Shown here in pieces: positions 8,892 to 18,555 of a stretch of DNA of 64,000 nucleotides. Under the pieces are notes generated by a model, which saw nothing but the letters and a program-made list of their open reading frames with translations, was not told the DNA's origin and did not search any database. Position 1 is the stretch's first letter. Each line of letters begins with the position of its first letter. The DNA is from Cellulomonas sp. (lineage in GTDB: Bacteria; Actinomycetota; Actinomycetes; Actinomycetales; Cellulomonadaceae): NCBI RefSeq assembly GCF_015234515.1, contig NZ_JADGMY010000028.1, forward strand, positions 124,001 to 188,000, read 5' to 3'. The position numbers and the translations under genes were made by a program.

Positions 8892-11800
8892 ATGGGCTGG
8901 CGCTCGCAGGTGCTCCTCGGGCGCCTGCGTGACCAGACCGCCGTCCTCGCGACCGCCGCCGTCGTGGCGTTCGCCGCCACCACGCTGCTGGGCACCTTCG
9001 CGTTCCTCGTCGACGTGACCGGCCAGGACGCGGTCGACGCCGCACTGTCCCGCGCCCCGGCCGCCGACCTGGACCTCGAGGCCGTCGTGGACGTCGGCGA
9101 CCGTGACGTGCGGGCCACGCTCGAGGCCGCGGAGGACACGCTGCGCTCGACCCTGGGCGACATCCCGTACGACCGCGGCGTCTGGCTGACCGGCCACCTG
9201 TGGCGCGTCGCACCGGCCGACGGCACCGGGGCCCAGCGCCCCCTCGCCTACCCCCTGAGCACGCCGCAGGTGCCGGAGCACGCGAACCTCCTGTCCGGTG
9301 GGTGGCCCGTTGCGCCCCGCGACGACGCCGGCCGCCTCCAGGTCAACGTGCCGGCCGTCGCCGCGGAGCGCTACGGCTGGCGGGTGGGTTCCGAGGTGCC
9401 GGTCAGCACCATCGGCAACGCGCGGACCGACAGCTGGATGGTCGTCGGGACGCACGAGCTCACGGGGCCCGCGGTGACGTGGTCACGGGACCTGCTCGAC
9501 GGGGCGGGGCACGCGCGCGACTTCCCCGTGCCGGGGTCGCGCGGCTACAGCACCACCGACGCGTGGGGACCCGTGGTCGTCGCCGCGGACGCGCTGCTCG
9601 AACCCGGTGCCGCGCAGCGGATCCACCTCGTCGCCACACCCGACCTGTCCGCCGCGCCGCGCGGCGAGCTCGCTCAGGCGCGGGACCGGCTCGCCGCGGC
9701 ACAACCGCTGCTGTCGGCCGCGCTGCAGCCGGTGCGGGCGGTCGGGACCGTGCAGACCCGGCTCGGCGACACGGTGGACGGCGCCGTCCGGCAGCTCGCC
9801 GTCACGCGCGTGAGCGTGACCGTCGCCGGGCTCCTGCTGGCCGTCCTGGCGACGACCGTGATGCTGCTGGCCGCACGTGCGGTCGCGGAGCGTCGGCGCG
9901 GTGACGGCGCGCTGCTGGTCGCGCGCGGAGCGACCCCTGCGCAGCTGCGCTCGCCGGCAGTGGTCGAGGCGTGCGTCCTCGCCGCGGCCGTCACGGCGAC
10001 GGCACCGTGGGCGGCGCGGGTCGCGTTCACGCAGCTGCTCGAGAGCTCCGCCCTGGGCGCGGCGGGGGTGCGCGTCCCGCCGGGAGTGCCCGTCCCGGTG
10101 TGGCTCGCGTGCGGCGCCGCTGCGCTGGTGCTGGCCGTCGTGCTGGTGGTGCCGGCGTGGCACACGCGCGGCTCGTCGAGCGCCTCCCCGCACACCCGCC
10201 TCGTCGCGGCGGGCACCGACGTGGGCCTGGTCGTGCTCGGGGCCGTCACGCTGCAGCAGCTGCTCGCGCACGGCGGACCGCTGACGCACGGCCCGTCGGC
10301 GGCACGCCTGGACCCCGTGCTCGTCGCCGGACCCGCCGTCGTCACGCTCGCGGTCGCGGTCCTCTCGCTGCGCCTGGTGGGTCCCGTGGCGCGCGGGGTC
10401 GACGCGCTCGCGAGCCGGAGCACGTCCCTGCTCGCACCGCTCACCGCCTGGCAGGTGTCCCGCCGGACCGTCACCGCGACCGCCACGACCCTCGTCGTGG
10501 TCCTCGCGGTGGCGACGGCCACCTTCGCGCAGGCGTTCGCCGCGACGTGGCGCGTCTCGCAGCTCGAGCAGGTCGACCTCGCCGTCGGCACCGACATCCG
10601 GTTCGCGGCCTCGCGCACCGAGCCGCTGACGGTCTCGGCGGACGTGCGCACCGCCCTCGCGCAGGCACCGGACGGCACCCGGCCGCAGGCCGTCACCGAC
10701 AGGGGTGGCACGGTCGGGGGCTCCAGGTCGAGCGCGATCCCGACGTACGGGCTGGACACGCACCTGACCGGCGTCGACACCCGGCACCCCGAGGCGCTGC
10801 GCGGGCGCGTCGACCCGTCCTGGGCCACGCTGCTGGACGGGCTGGCCGGCGAGCGGTCGGACGCGGCGGCGTCCGGTGCCACAGGCGTCCCGCTCCCGGG
10901 CGACCCGCAGTGGCTCACGGCCCGGGTGGTGCCCCTGGCGGGCCCGGACCTGGAGGGCACGGCCCTCGTGATGCTGGCGGTCGAGGACGACGCCGGCGTG
11001 CAGGCGTGGCTCACCGCGTCGGTCACGGACCTGACGGACCCCTCGACGGTGGCCGTGGAGGTCCCCCGGGCGCACGGGCCGCTGCGCGTCGTCGCGCTGC
11101 GGGCGGTCCTCGCCTCCGGCCCCGCACCCCCGCGCGCCGCGAACGTGGCGAACGCCCCACCCCCGCTCGGTGACCTCGGGGTGGCGGTGGGCGACGTGCG
11201 GGTCGTGGACCGCACGGCGCGCCTGACCACGCTGGGCGCCGCCCTGGACGCGCGTGACCGCGGCGTGCGCGTGGACCTGCGGGACACGAGCTGGCGGGCC
11301 GGCGCGGGCACCGGTGCGACGGGCTCCGGGCTCAGGACGGACCGTGACGGCCTCGACGCCGCGGCAGCGGTCCCGCCCGACGCGCTGGTGCTGCGCGGCA
11401 CGTTCGACCTGGAGGTCGCCGCCCGGGACGGCGCGCTCCTGGCGGCGCACAGCTGGCCGTCGGTCGGCCCGGTACCCGTCGTCATGACGCGCGACCTCGC
11501 CGAGCGCGGCGAGATCACGGTCGGGGCCGAGTTCCGGCTGGGGACGGGCGACGGGGTCGTGCGCGCCCGGGCGACCGCGCTCGTGCCGTACGTGCCCGGG
11601 ACCCCGCGGGGGCCCGCCGTGCTCGCCGACCGGACGGCACTCGCGCGGGCCACGGTCGAGGCCGGCGGCACCGACCCGCTCGTCGACGCCTGGTGGCTGA
11701 CGGCGCCCGACGTCACCGCGGCCCGCACGGCGGCACAGCTCGCCGACGCGCTCGGCGCGAGCCCCACGGTGCGCGTCACGGCAGGGGACGAGGCGGTGAC

Positions 11801-12245
11801 CGGCGCCCTGAGCAGCAGCGTGCCGGCCTCGCTCGGGCTGGTCACGGTGGCCACGGCGCTGCTCGCACTGGTCGGGCTCGGTGCGAGCGCCGCCGCGTCG
11901 GTCCGCTCACGCCGCCTGGAGCTGGCCCGCCTGCAGGCGCTCGGAGCGGCGCGGCCCACGCTCGTGACCGGCCTCGTGGGTGAGCACGCGCTGCTCGTCG
12001 CGCTCGGGTCGAGCACGGGCCTCGTGATCGGGTACCTGCTGACGCGCGTGGTCGCCCCGCTCCTGACGGTCTCCCCCGACGGCGCGGCGCCGGTGCCGCA
12101 GCCGGTCCCGGCGTGGCACGCGGGTCCCGTGCTGCTCCTCACCGCCGGCCTGGCGCTGGGGGCGTGCGCGGTCGTCGGCGCGCTCGCCGCGCTGCTGGTG
12201 CGGCGGGCGTCGGGTGCCCTGCTGCGGATGGGGGACGACCGGTGA
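8892..12245 (+). CDS. Large FtsX/MacB-family permease, pair 1, long subunit (L1)
   Basis: This 1117-aa membrane protein has one N-terminal membrane segment (about 17-38), a roughly 250-residue outside domain, a block of six hydrophobic segments (about 300-550), a second outside domain of over 400 residues, and three C-terminal segments (about 975-1105): the double FtsX layout of ABC exporters. The FtsX-like cytoplasmic turn [17 protein letters not shown] is near the end. The C-terminus LLRMGDDR recurs in all three long subunits of the locus. GGGAGG precedes the ATG. The stop overlaps the GTG of the next gene. It has no ATPase domain; the nearest ATPases are at 21.4-23.1 kb. The substrate is unknown. 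Confidence 0.82.
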   Translation: MGWRSQVLLGRLRDQTAVLATAAVVAFAATTLLGTFAFLVDVTGQDAVDAALSRAPAADLDLEAVVDVGDRDVRATLEAAEDTLRSTLGDIPYDRGVWLTGHLWRVAPADGTGAQRPLAYPLSTPQVPEHANLLSGGWPVAPRDDAGRLQVNVPAVAAERYGWRVGSEVPVSTIGNARTDSWMVVGTHELTGPAVTWSRDLLDGAGHARDFPVPGSRGYSTTDAWGPVVVAADALLEPGAAQRIHLVATPDLSAAPRGELAQARDRLAAAQPLLSAALQPVRAVGTVQTRLGDTVDGAVRQLAVTRVSVTVAGLLLAVLATTVMLLAARAVAERRRGDGALLVARGATPAQLRSPAVVEACVLAAAVTATAPWAARVAFTQLLESSALGAAGVRVPPGVPVPVWLACGAAALVLAVVLVVPAWHTRGSSSASPHTRLVAAGTDVGLVVLGAVTLQQLLAHGGPLTHGPSAARLDPVLVAGPAVVTLAVAVLSLRLVGPVARGVDALASRSTSLLAPLTAWQVSRRTVTATATTLVVVLAVATATFAQAFAATWRVSQLEQVDLAVGTDIRFAASRTEPLTVSADVRTALAQAPDGTRPQAVTDRGGTVGGSRSSAIPTYGLDTHLTGVDTRHPEALRGRVDPSWATLLDGLAGERSDAAASGATGVPLPGDPQWLTARVVPLAGPDLEGTALVMLAVEDDAGVQAWLTASVTDLTDPSTVAVEVPRAHGPLRVVALRAVLASGPAPPRAANVANAPPPLGDLGVAVGDVRVVDRTARLTTLGAALDARDRGVRVDLRDTSWRAGAGTGATGSGLRTDRDGLDAAAAVPPDALVLRGTFDLEVAARDGALLAAHSWPSVGPVPVVMTRDLAERGEITVGAEFRLGTGDGVVRARATALVPYVPGTPRGPAVLADRTALARATVEAGGTDPLVDAWWLTAPDVTAARTAAQLADALGASPTVRVTAGDEAVTGALSSSVPASLGLVTVATALLALVGLGASAAASVRSRRLELARLQALGAARPTLVTGLVGEHALLVALGSSTGLVIGYLLTRVVAPLLTVSPDGAAPVPQPVPAWHAGPVLLLTAGLALGACAVVGALAALLVRRASGALLRMGDDR

Positions 12246-15013
12246 GCGCCCGCACCCGCCTGCGCGCGGCCACGGCCGGCGCCTGGCTCGTCACCCGGCG
12301 GCGCGCCGTCCAGGACGTCGGCCTGCTCGCGGGATCGGCGGTGCTGCTCCTGTGCGCGCTCGTGCTGACGCTCGCCGTGCCACGCCTGGTCGAGCGCGCG
12401 GCCGACGCCGCCCTGCGGGAGACGATCACCGTGGCGGGCTTCGACGCCGACCTCGTGGCGGCCGTCGCCCCCGAGCAGTTGCAGGGCGAGGACCTCGCCG
12501 ACGTCGGCCACGACGCCGCCGCGTGGCTGGCTTCGGCGTTCGGGGACCGCATCCACGACCCGGTCGTGACGCTGCGCACCGGGCACCTGACGGTCCCGAC
12601 CCCTGCGGGGGACGTCGCCGCGACCCTCGTCCACGTCGCCGTCCCGGGTCAGGACGCCGCACCGGTGCGGTGGGTCGCCGGCACGGAGCCCACCGCGGTC
12701 GCCCCGGCGGCGCAGGGTGTGTTCGACCCGGTCGACGGCCGGCAGACGCGGACCGTCCAGGTCGGGCTGAGCGCGGTCGCGGCCGAGGACCTGGGACTGG
12801 CGCTCGACGACGGACTGGTCGTGCTCCGCCGGGAACAGGCCGGGCAGCGCCTCGACCTCGTGGTGACGGGGCTGTACGAACCGGCGGACCCGGCGGCGTC
12901 GCTGTGGCTCGACTCGCCGGGCCTGCTCGCGGTGCGCGCGGCACCTCCGGGCGCCAGGACGACGATGCAGGTGTCGGCGTACGTCCCTGCGGGGTCCGTC
13001 GGTGACCTGGTGACGGCGGTGGGGCGCCGGGACGTGTCCGTGGCCGCGCGTGCCGCCGTCCGCACCGACGGCATGACGGTGGCCGACGCGCACACCCTCG
13101 TCGAGGCGGTCGAGTCGCTCTCGGCCCGGTCGGGCGGGGTGACGACCCGCCTCCCCGGCGTCGTCGCGGCGTTCGACGCACGGATGTCCGCCGCGCGCGC
13201 CCAGGCGTCCCTGGTGCTCGCCGGTGTGGCCACGGCCGCCGCGCTGTGCCTCGTGCTCAGCGCGTCGCTCCTCGCCGGCCGGCGGCGCGACCTCGTGGCC
13301 GCCGAGCGGGCCCGGGGCGCGTCCCTCGTCTCCGTCGCCCTGCGGTCGCTGCTCGAGACCGTGCCGGTCGTGGTCCTCGTCGGTGTGCTGGCGGCCGCTG
13401 CCGTCGAGTGGTGGCTGCCCGAGCAGGAGGCGTCGGTGACGCTCGCCCTCGCCGTCGCGGGCGTCGCCGCCGGTGCCCCCGCCGTCCTCGCGACGCTCCA
13501 GGCCGCGACCGCGTGGAACGGGCGGCGCGTCCCGGCCGACCGTGAGGAGCGCGCAGCGGAGCGGGCCCGCGGCCACGCCCGCCGTCGCGTCGCCGAGGCG
13601 GTCGTGGTCGTCCTGGCCGTCGCCGCCGTGGTCTCGGTGCGCGGGCGCGGCGTCGTGCCGCTGGCGTCGGGCGGGATCGACCCGCTGCTGGCGGCGGCAC
13701 CGGCGCTCGTCGCCGGTGCGGCCGCGCTCGTCGTGGTGCGGCTCTCCCCCACGGTCGTCCGGGTGGCCGGCCGGTGGGCCGTCCGGTCCCGTGGGCTGTC
13801 GGCACCGCTCGCGGCGGCGCGCGCGCACGCCGCCGCGACGGCCGTCGTCCCGCTGCTGGCCACGACCGTGGCGGTGGCGCTCCTCGTGCTGTCCGGGACG
13901 CTCGTGCAGACCGTGCGGACGGGGCAGCAGCTCGCAGCGGACGAGCTCGTCGGCGCCCCCGTCCGCATCGACGGGCCGATGGGGACACCGGCGGGCCAGA
14001 CGCTGCTGGAGACCCTGGGCGACGAGCCCGGTGTCACCGCCGTGGCCGCGGGCGCCCAGCTGAGCCGGCGGACGTTCGGCGAGCGCACCGGGCTCACGGC
14101 CACGCTGCTGGTCGTCGACGCGGCCGAGCTCGCCACGGTGCGCCGCGAGCTCGGCCTGCGCGAGGTCCCGGGCCTGGCCACGCTCGGGGAGCCCGGGCAG
14201 GGCGGGGCCGTCCCCGCGCTCGCCAGCCCCGCGCTGCTCGAGGTGGCCGCGCTGACGGGCACCGAGATCGCCATGACGGGCGTCACCGGCACGATCCGCC
14301 TGGACCTGCGCGGGGCGACGGACCTGCCACCGGACCGGGGCGCGCCGCCGCTGGACGCACGTGCCTCCCTGCCGGTCCGCTCGGCCGACGACGGGATCGT
14401 CGTCGTCGACCGCGACCGGCTGGCCGCCGAGCCCGAGCAGGAGGTCCGCGTCGACCGGGCGTGGGTCGCCGGTCCGGGGGCGGTCGAGGCGGTCGCCACC
14501 GCCGCCGTCGGTCCGGTCGCGACCTCCGGGCTGACCGTCACCACCCGCGACGGCTGGTTCCAGGCGTGGTCGCACTCCCCCGTCCCGGCCGCCATGACGT
14601 CCCTGCTGCTCGCCGCCGCCGGCGTCCTCGCCGTCCTCGCGGTGCTCGCGGTCGTCCTGGTGGTCGTCGCGACGTCCCGCGAGCGCGGCCGCACGGTGTC
14701 CGCGCTGCGCACGCTCGGCATGGACCTGCGGACCGCGCGCCGGGCGACGCTCGGGGAGCTCGCCCCCCTCGTCGTCGGCGGTCTCGTCGGCGGGTGCGCG
14801 ATCGGGCTCGGCCTGCCTGCCCTGATCGGGGGGTCGCTCGGCCTGCGCCGTCTGACGGGCGAGCCGCAGGGGACCACGGTGGACCTGACGTGGTGGCCCG
14901 TGGTGGCAGCGGTCGCCGTGCTGGTGCTGGCCGTGCTCGTGGCCGTCGTGGTGGAGCAGGGGGCGCGACGCCGCGACAGCCTGGGGCAGGTCCTGCGGGT
15001 CGGCGGTCCGTGA
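12242..15013 (+). CDS. Large FtsX/MacB-family permease, pair 1, short subunit (S1)
   Basis: This 923-aa permease is the partner of the preceding gene, sharing GTGA. One membrane segment lies at about 20-42, then an outside domain containing TGLYEPAD, a block of six segments after QASLVLAGVATAAA (with the cytoplasmic ERARGASL turn), a second outside domain ending in TTRDGWFQAWS, and three terminal segments with RERGRTVSALRTLG, the FtsX turn. The C-terminus reads LGQVLRVG and recurs in the other two short subunits. It probably forms a heterodimeric pore with L1. No signal peptide or enzymatic motif is seen. Confidence 0.82.
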   Translation: MSARTRLRAATAGAWLVTRRRAVQDVGLLAGSAVLLLCALVLTLAVPRLVERAADAALRETITVAGFDADLVAAVAPEQLQGEDLADVGHDAAAWLASAFGDRIHDPVVTLRTGHLTVPTPAGDVAATLVHVAVPGQDAAPVRWVAGTEPTAVAPAAQGVFDPVDGRQTRTVQVGLSAVAAEDLGLALDDGLVVLRREQAGQRLDLVVTGLYEPADPAASLWLDSPGLLAVRAAPPGARTTMQVSAYVPAGSVGDLVTAVGRRDVSVAARAAVRTDGMTVADAHTLVEAVESLSARSGGVTTRLPGVVAAFDARMSAARAQASLVLAGVATAAALCLVLSASLLAGRRRDLVAAERARGASLVSVALRSLLETVPVVVLVGVLAAAAVEWWLPEQEASVTLALAVAGVAAGAPAVLATLQAATAWNGRRVPADREERAAERARGHARRRVAEAVVVVLAVAAVVSVRGRGVVPLASGGIDPLLAAAPALVAGAAALVVVRLSPTVVRVAGRWAVRSRGLSAPLAAARAHAAATAVVPLLATTVAVALLVLSGTLVQTVRTGQQLAADELVGAPVRIDGPMGTPAGQTLLETLGDEPGVTAVAAGAQLSRRTFGERTGLTATLLVVDAAELATVRRELGLREVPGLATLGEPGQGGAVPALASPALLEVAALTGTEIAMTGVTGTIRLDLRGATDLPPDRGAPPLDARASLPVRSADDGIVVVDRDRLAAEPEQEVRVDRAWVAGPGAVEAVATAAVGPVATSGLTVTTRDGWFQAWSHSPVPAAMTSLLLAAAGVLAVLAVLAVVLVVVATSRERGRTVSALRTLGMDLRTARRATLGELAPLVVGGLVGGCAIGLGLPALIGGSLGLRRLTGEPQGTTVDLTWWPVVAAVAVLVLAVLVAVVVEQGARRRDSLGQVLRVGGP

Positions 15014-15021
15014 CGGGTCGC

Positions 15022-15038
15022 TCGCGCGGGAGGCGCGA
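15022..15038 (+). terminator. Short hairpin after permease pair 1
   Basis: A 6-bp stem (TCGCGC / GCGCGA) with a 5-base loop lies directly after the S1 stop and before the second promoter copy. It is weak and may only partly stop transcription from pair 1. Confidence 0.3.
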
Positions 15039-15057
15039 CGACGCACCCGAGAGGGTG

Positions 15058-15157
15058 AATCCACCCCCGTTGCTCCCCAACCTTTTGTGTCACTCGAACG
15101 GGTGTTGAAGCAGCATCCACCTGCGGCTTCGTGTCGCCTAGCATCGCCGTCAGCCGA
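15058..15157 (+). promoter_or_regulatory. Control region of permease pair 2 (copy 2 of the duplicated promoter)
   Basis: This is the second copy of the region at 8760-8858. The palindrome is ACTCGAACGGGT here (15092-15103, one mismatch from perfect), again ending exactly 35 bases before a TAGCAT hexamer (15139-15144). GTGTCAC directly upstream is also kept. The -35 position (15116-15121, TCCACC) is again poor. Sequence between the shared blocks has diverged, so conservation of the palindrome, spacing and -10 suggests functional control elements. Confidence 0.6.
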
Positions 15158-15198
15158 GCCGCACCGGGCGGTCAGCGATGCTGCGGGAGGTGGGCCGG

Positions 15199-18100
15199 AT
15201 GGGGTGGCGGTCGCGGATCCTCCTCGGACGGCTGCGCGACCAGGCCGCGGTCGTCGCGACGGTCGCCCTGGTCACGTTCGTCGCCACCACCCTGCTCGGC
15301 ACCTTCGCGTTCCTCCTCGACGTCACGAGCAACGACGCGCTCGACGCGGCGATCGCGCGGGCGCCCGACTCGGCGGTGACGCTCGAGGCCAACATCCGGG
15401 TGCGCAACAAGGACTCCGCGGCTGCGCTCACCGCGGCCGAGCGGGCCCTGACCGGGGTGCTGGGCGACCTGCCCGCCGAGAGCGAGGCGTGGCTGCACGG
15501 CCGCCTGTGGTCGCTGCCCCGCCCCGACGGGACGCCCGCGGACCCGCTCGCGTACGCCGCCAGCACCCCGCTGGTACCCGAGCAGGCGGACCTGCTGTCC
15601 GGGACCTGGCCCGACCGCGCGCGGGACGACGCCGGTCTGCTGCTGGTCAACGTCCCGCAGGTGGCCGCGCAGCGGTACGGGTGGAGCGTCGGCAGCCAGG
15701 TACCGGTGCACGTGACCGGCGCGGAGACGACGGACACGTGGCTCGTCGTCGGCACGCACCGGATCACCGGCACGGCGACGGAGTGGAAGCGGGACCGGCT
15801 GGGCGGCACCTCGCACGACGGGGCGTTCCCCGTGCCCGGCACGATGGGCAAGATCCTCACCGACCTGTGGGGACCCATGATCGTCGCGCCCGAGGCGCTG
15901 CTCGGCGAGGGCCTGGTCGACACGGCGCAGCTGTACGTCACCCCGCAGGTCGCCGACGCCCCCCGCGGCGCGGTCCCGGCGACGCGGGAGGCGCTCGACT
16001 CGGCGCAGGTGCTCCTGGCCAAGGCGCTCGGCGAGGCCGACGTCAGCGGCGCGGTGCGCACCACGCTCGACGAGACCATCGACGCGGCGTGGCGTGAGCT
16101 CGCGGTGACGCGCGTCGGCGTGATCGTGGTCGGGCTGCTCCTCGTCGTGCTGGCGACGACCGTCATGCTGCTCGCCGCCCGCATGCTCGGGGAGCGGCGT
16201 GCCTCCGAAGGCGAGCTCGTCGCCGCGCGCGGCGCCTCGCCGAGCCAGCTCAGGTCGCTCGCCGTCCTCGAGGCGGTGGTCCTGGCCGCCGTCGCGGCCG
16301 GCGTCGCCCCGTGGCTCGCGCGCGGCGCCTTCTCGTGGCTCGCCGCGTACGGCGGGCTCGACACCGCCGGGCTCCACACGCCGCCCGGTGTGCCGCCGTC
16401 GGTGTGGCTCGCGTGCGCCGCCGTCGCGACCGTCCTGGCCGTGGCCCTCGTCGTGCCCTCGTGGCACGTCAGCGGCTCGTCGAGCTCGTCCGCGCACGTC
16501 GGGCTCGTCCGCACGGGTGCGGACCTCGCCCTCGTGGCACTCGCCGGGGTCACGCTGTGGCAGCTGCTCGACTACGGCGCCCCGCTGACGGCGTCGACGT
16601 CGGCGTCGGGTGTGCGCCTCGATCCCGTCCTCGTGGCCGGGCCGGCCCTGGTCGCGCTCGGGGCCGCGGTGCTCGCGCTGCGCCTCGTCACGCCCGTCGC
16701 TCGCGTCGCCGACGCGCTCGCCGACCGCAGCCGCTCGCTGGTCGCCCCGCTCGCCGCCTGGCAGGTGGCACGCCGTCCCGCCGCCGCGGCCGGCACGACG
16801 CTCGTCGTCGTCCTCGCCGTGGCCGCCGCCACGTTCTCGCACGCGTTCCAGACGACCTGGCGCACGTCACAGCTCGAGCAGGTCGACGCCGCGGTGGGCA
16901 CCGACGCCCGTGTCGACGTCCAGCGCGGTGAACCGCTGACGACGTCGGCGGACGTCCGCGCGGCCGTCGCGGACGCCCCTGCGGGCACCCGTGTGCAACC
17001 CGTCGGCCAGCGGCCCGTGGTCGTCGGGCAGTCGCTCGGCACCGACCGCGGCAGCGCCCTGGTCGACACGCAGCTCCTCGCCGTCGACACCGACCACCCG
17101 GAGGCGCTGCGGGGCCGCTCGCAGCCGGGCTGGCCCAACGTCGTCGGTGGTCTCTCGGTCACGAGCCACGGCAAGCCCGTCGAGAAGAGCCCCGGCACGC
17201 CGCTCCCCGGGGACCCCCACTGGCTCGTCGCCACCGTGACGTCCGCCTCCGCGCCGGCCGCGGTGGGCACCGCCAACCTCAGGCTGGCCGTCGAGGACGA
17301 CACAGGCCTGCGGTCCTGGGTGACCGTGCCCAAGCAGACCCTGGGTGTGCCGCAGGAGGTCGTGGTGCCCCTGCCGCGGGCTCTGGGCACGGTGCGCCTC
17401 GTCGCCGCCACCGCCTCGATCACCCTCCTCGAGCCGCCGCGCGCCGCCACCGACGCGACGGGGCCCGGCGAGCGGCTCGGCCACGTCGGCCTGGCGCTGC
17501 ACGACGCGCGCGTCGTCGACCGTGCCGCCGGGGCGACCGAGGAGCAGGCGGCCCTGTCGAGCGCCGGCACGCCGGTCGACCTCAGCGGCGCCACCTGGCA
17601 GGGCTACACGACCAGCAAGGGCACGACCCGCTCGTTGGTCTCGGGCACGGCGGCGACGGCGCCCGACCCGGCAGGTCGGCCCACGAACGCGCTGGTGCTC
17701 GACGGTGAGTTCGACATGACGGGGATGACGAGCACCAACGGCGGTCTCGTCGCGCACGCCTGGGAACCGCAGGGGGTCGTGCGGGCCGTGATCACCGAGG
17801 AGCTCGCCGAGAGCGCGGTCCTCGGCGGACCGGTCGACGTCTTCTGGATGCGGGTCGGCGACGCCGCGGTGAAGCTGCAGGTCGACGGCATCGTCCCGTA
17901 CCTGCCGGGGAGCCCGCGCGGGCCTGCCATGCTCGTGGACCGGACCGCGCTGGGCCGGGCGATCGTCGAGGCCGGCGGCACCGACACCCTCGCCGACGCG
18001 TGGTGGCTGACGGCGTCCGACGACGCCGCGCCGGCACTCGCGGCGGCCGTGGCGGCGGCCGCGGGCGGGGACGCGACCGTGCGGGTGAGCGAGCGCGCAT

Positions 18101-18555
18101 CCGCCGTGACGGGCCCGCTGCGGGCTGCCGTGCCTGCGGCGTTGTCCCTCGTCACCGCTGCGACCGGTGTGCTGGTCCTCGTGGGGCTCGGCACGAGCGC
18201 CACGGCCGCCGTGCGCTCGCGTCGCCTGGAGCTGGCGCGCCTGCAGGCGCTCGGTGCGGCGCGGCCGTCGCTCGTCGCCGGGCTCGTGGGCGAGCACGCG
18301 CTGCTGGTGACGCTCGGTGCCGGCGCGGGCCTCGGGATCGGCTACGGCCTGGCCCGGGTCGTCGCGCCCGTCCTGACGGTGTCCGCCGACGGCCGGACAC
18401 CGGTGCCCGCACCCCTACCGAGCTGGGACGACGTCGCCGCGCTCACGATCACGGGCGGCCTGACGCTCGCCGCGTGCGCCGTCGTCGCGGTCCTCGCCGC
18501 GGCGCTGGTCCGACGCGCCTCGGGCACGCTGCTGCGGCTGGGGGACGACCGGTGA
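15199..18555 (+). CDS. Large FtsX/MacB-family permease, pair 2, long subunit (L2)
   Basis: This 1118-aa paralogue of L1 has the same layout: one N-terminal membrane segment, outside domain, six central segments, second outside domain, three terminal segments, FtsX turn [17 protein letters not shown] and tail LLRLGDDR. The ATG at 15199 is chosen over an in-frame ATG at 15178 because GGGAGG sits 8 bases before it and the protein then begins MGWRS, as L1 does. The first 40 residues and the membrane regions are nearly the same as L1, while the outside domains have diverged, suggesting a change of cargo or partner after duplication. It overlaps the next gene by GTGA. Confidence 0.82.
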   Translation: MGWRSRILLGRLRDQAAVVATVALVTFVATTLLGTFAFLLDVTSNDALDAAIARAPDSAVTLEANIRVRNKDSAAALTAAERALTGVLGDLPAESEAWLHGRLWSLPRPDGTPADPLAYAASTPLVPEQADLLSGTWPDRARDDAGLLLVNVPQVAAQRYGWSVGSQVPVHVTGAETTDTWLVVGTHRITGTATEWKRDRLGGTSHDGAFPVPGTMGKILTDLWGPMIVAPEALLGEGLVDTAQLYVTPQVADAPRGAVPATREALDSAQVLLAKALGEADVSGAVRTTLDETIDAAWRELAVTRVGVIVVGLLLVVLATTVMLLAARMLGERRASEGELVAARGASPSQLRSLAVLEAVVLAAVAAGVAPWLARGAFSWLAAYGGLDTAGLHTPPGVPPSVWLACAAVATVLAVALVVPSWHVSGSSSSSAHVGLVRTGADLALVALAGVTLWQLLDYGAPLTASTSASGVRLDPVLVAGPALVALGAAVLALRLVTPVARVADALADRSRSLVAPLAAWQVARRPAAAAGTTLVVVLAVAAATFSHAFQTTWRTSQLEQVDAAVGTDARVDVQRGEPLTTSADVRAAVADAPAGTRVQPVGQRPVVVGQSLGTDRGSALVDTQLLAVDTDHPEALRGRSQPGWPNVVGGLSVTSHGKPVEKSPGTPLPGDPHWLVATVTSASAPAAVGTANLRLAVEDDTGLRSWVTVPKQTLGVPQEVVVPLPRALGTVRLVAATASITLLEPPRAATDATGPGERLGHVGLALHDARVVDRAAGATEEQAALSSAGTPVDLSGATWQGYTTSKGTTRSLVSGTAATAPDPAGRPTNALVLDGEFDMTGMTSTNGGLVAHAWEPQGVVRAVITEELAESAVLGGPVDVFWMRVGDAAVKLQVDGIVPYLPGSPRGPAMLVDRTALGRAIVEAGGTDTLADAWWLTASDDAAPALAAAVAAAAGGDATVRVSERASAVTGPLRAAVPAALSLVTAATGVLVLVGLGTSATAAVRSRRLELARLQALGAARPSLVAGLVGEHALLVTLGAGAGLGIGYGLARVVAPVLTVSADGRTPVPAPLPSWDDVAALTITGGLTLAACAVVAVLAAALVRRASGTLLRLGDDR

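Noticed and set aside
9674..15064. A minus-strand open frame of 1796 codons opposite the first permease pair, and many similar long antisense frames
   Set aside because: Very GC-rich coding DNA keeps antisense frames open. The product is Arg/Ala/Ser-rich without domains, and the plus-strand frames show clear FtsX-family structure.
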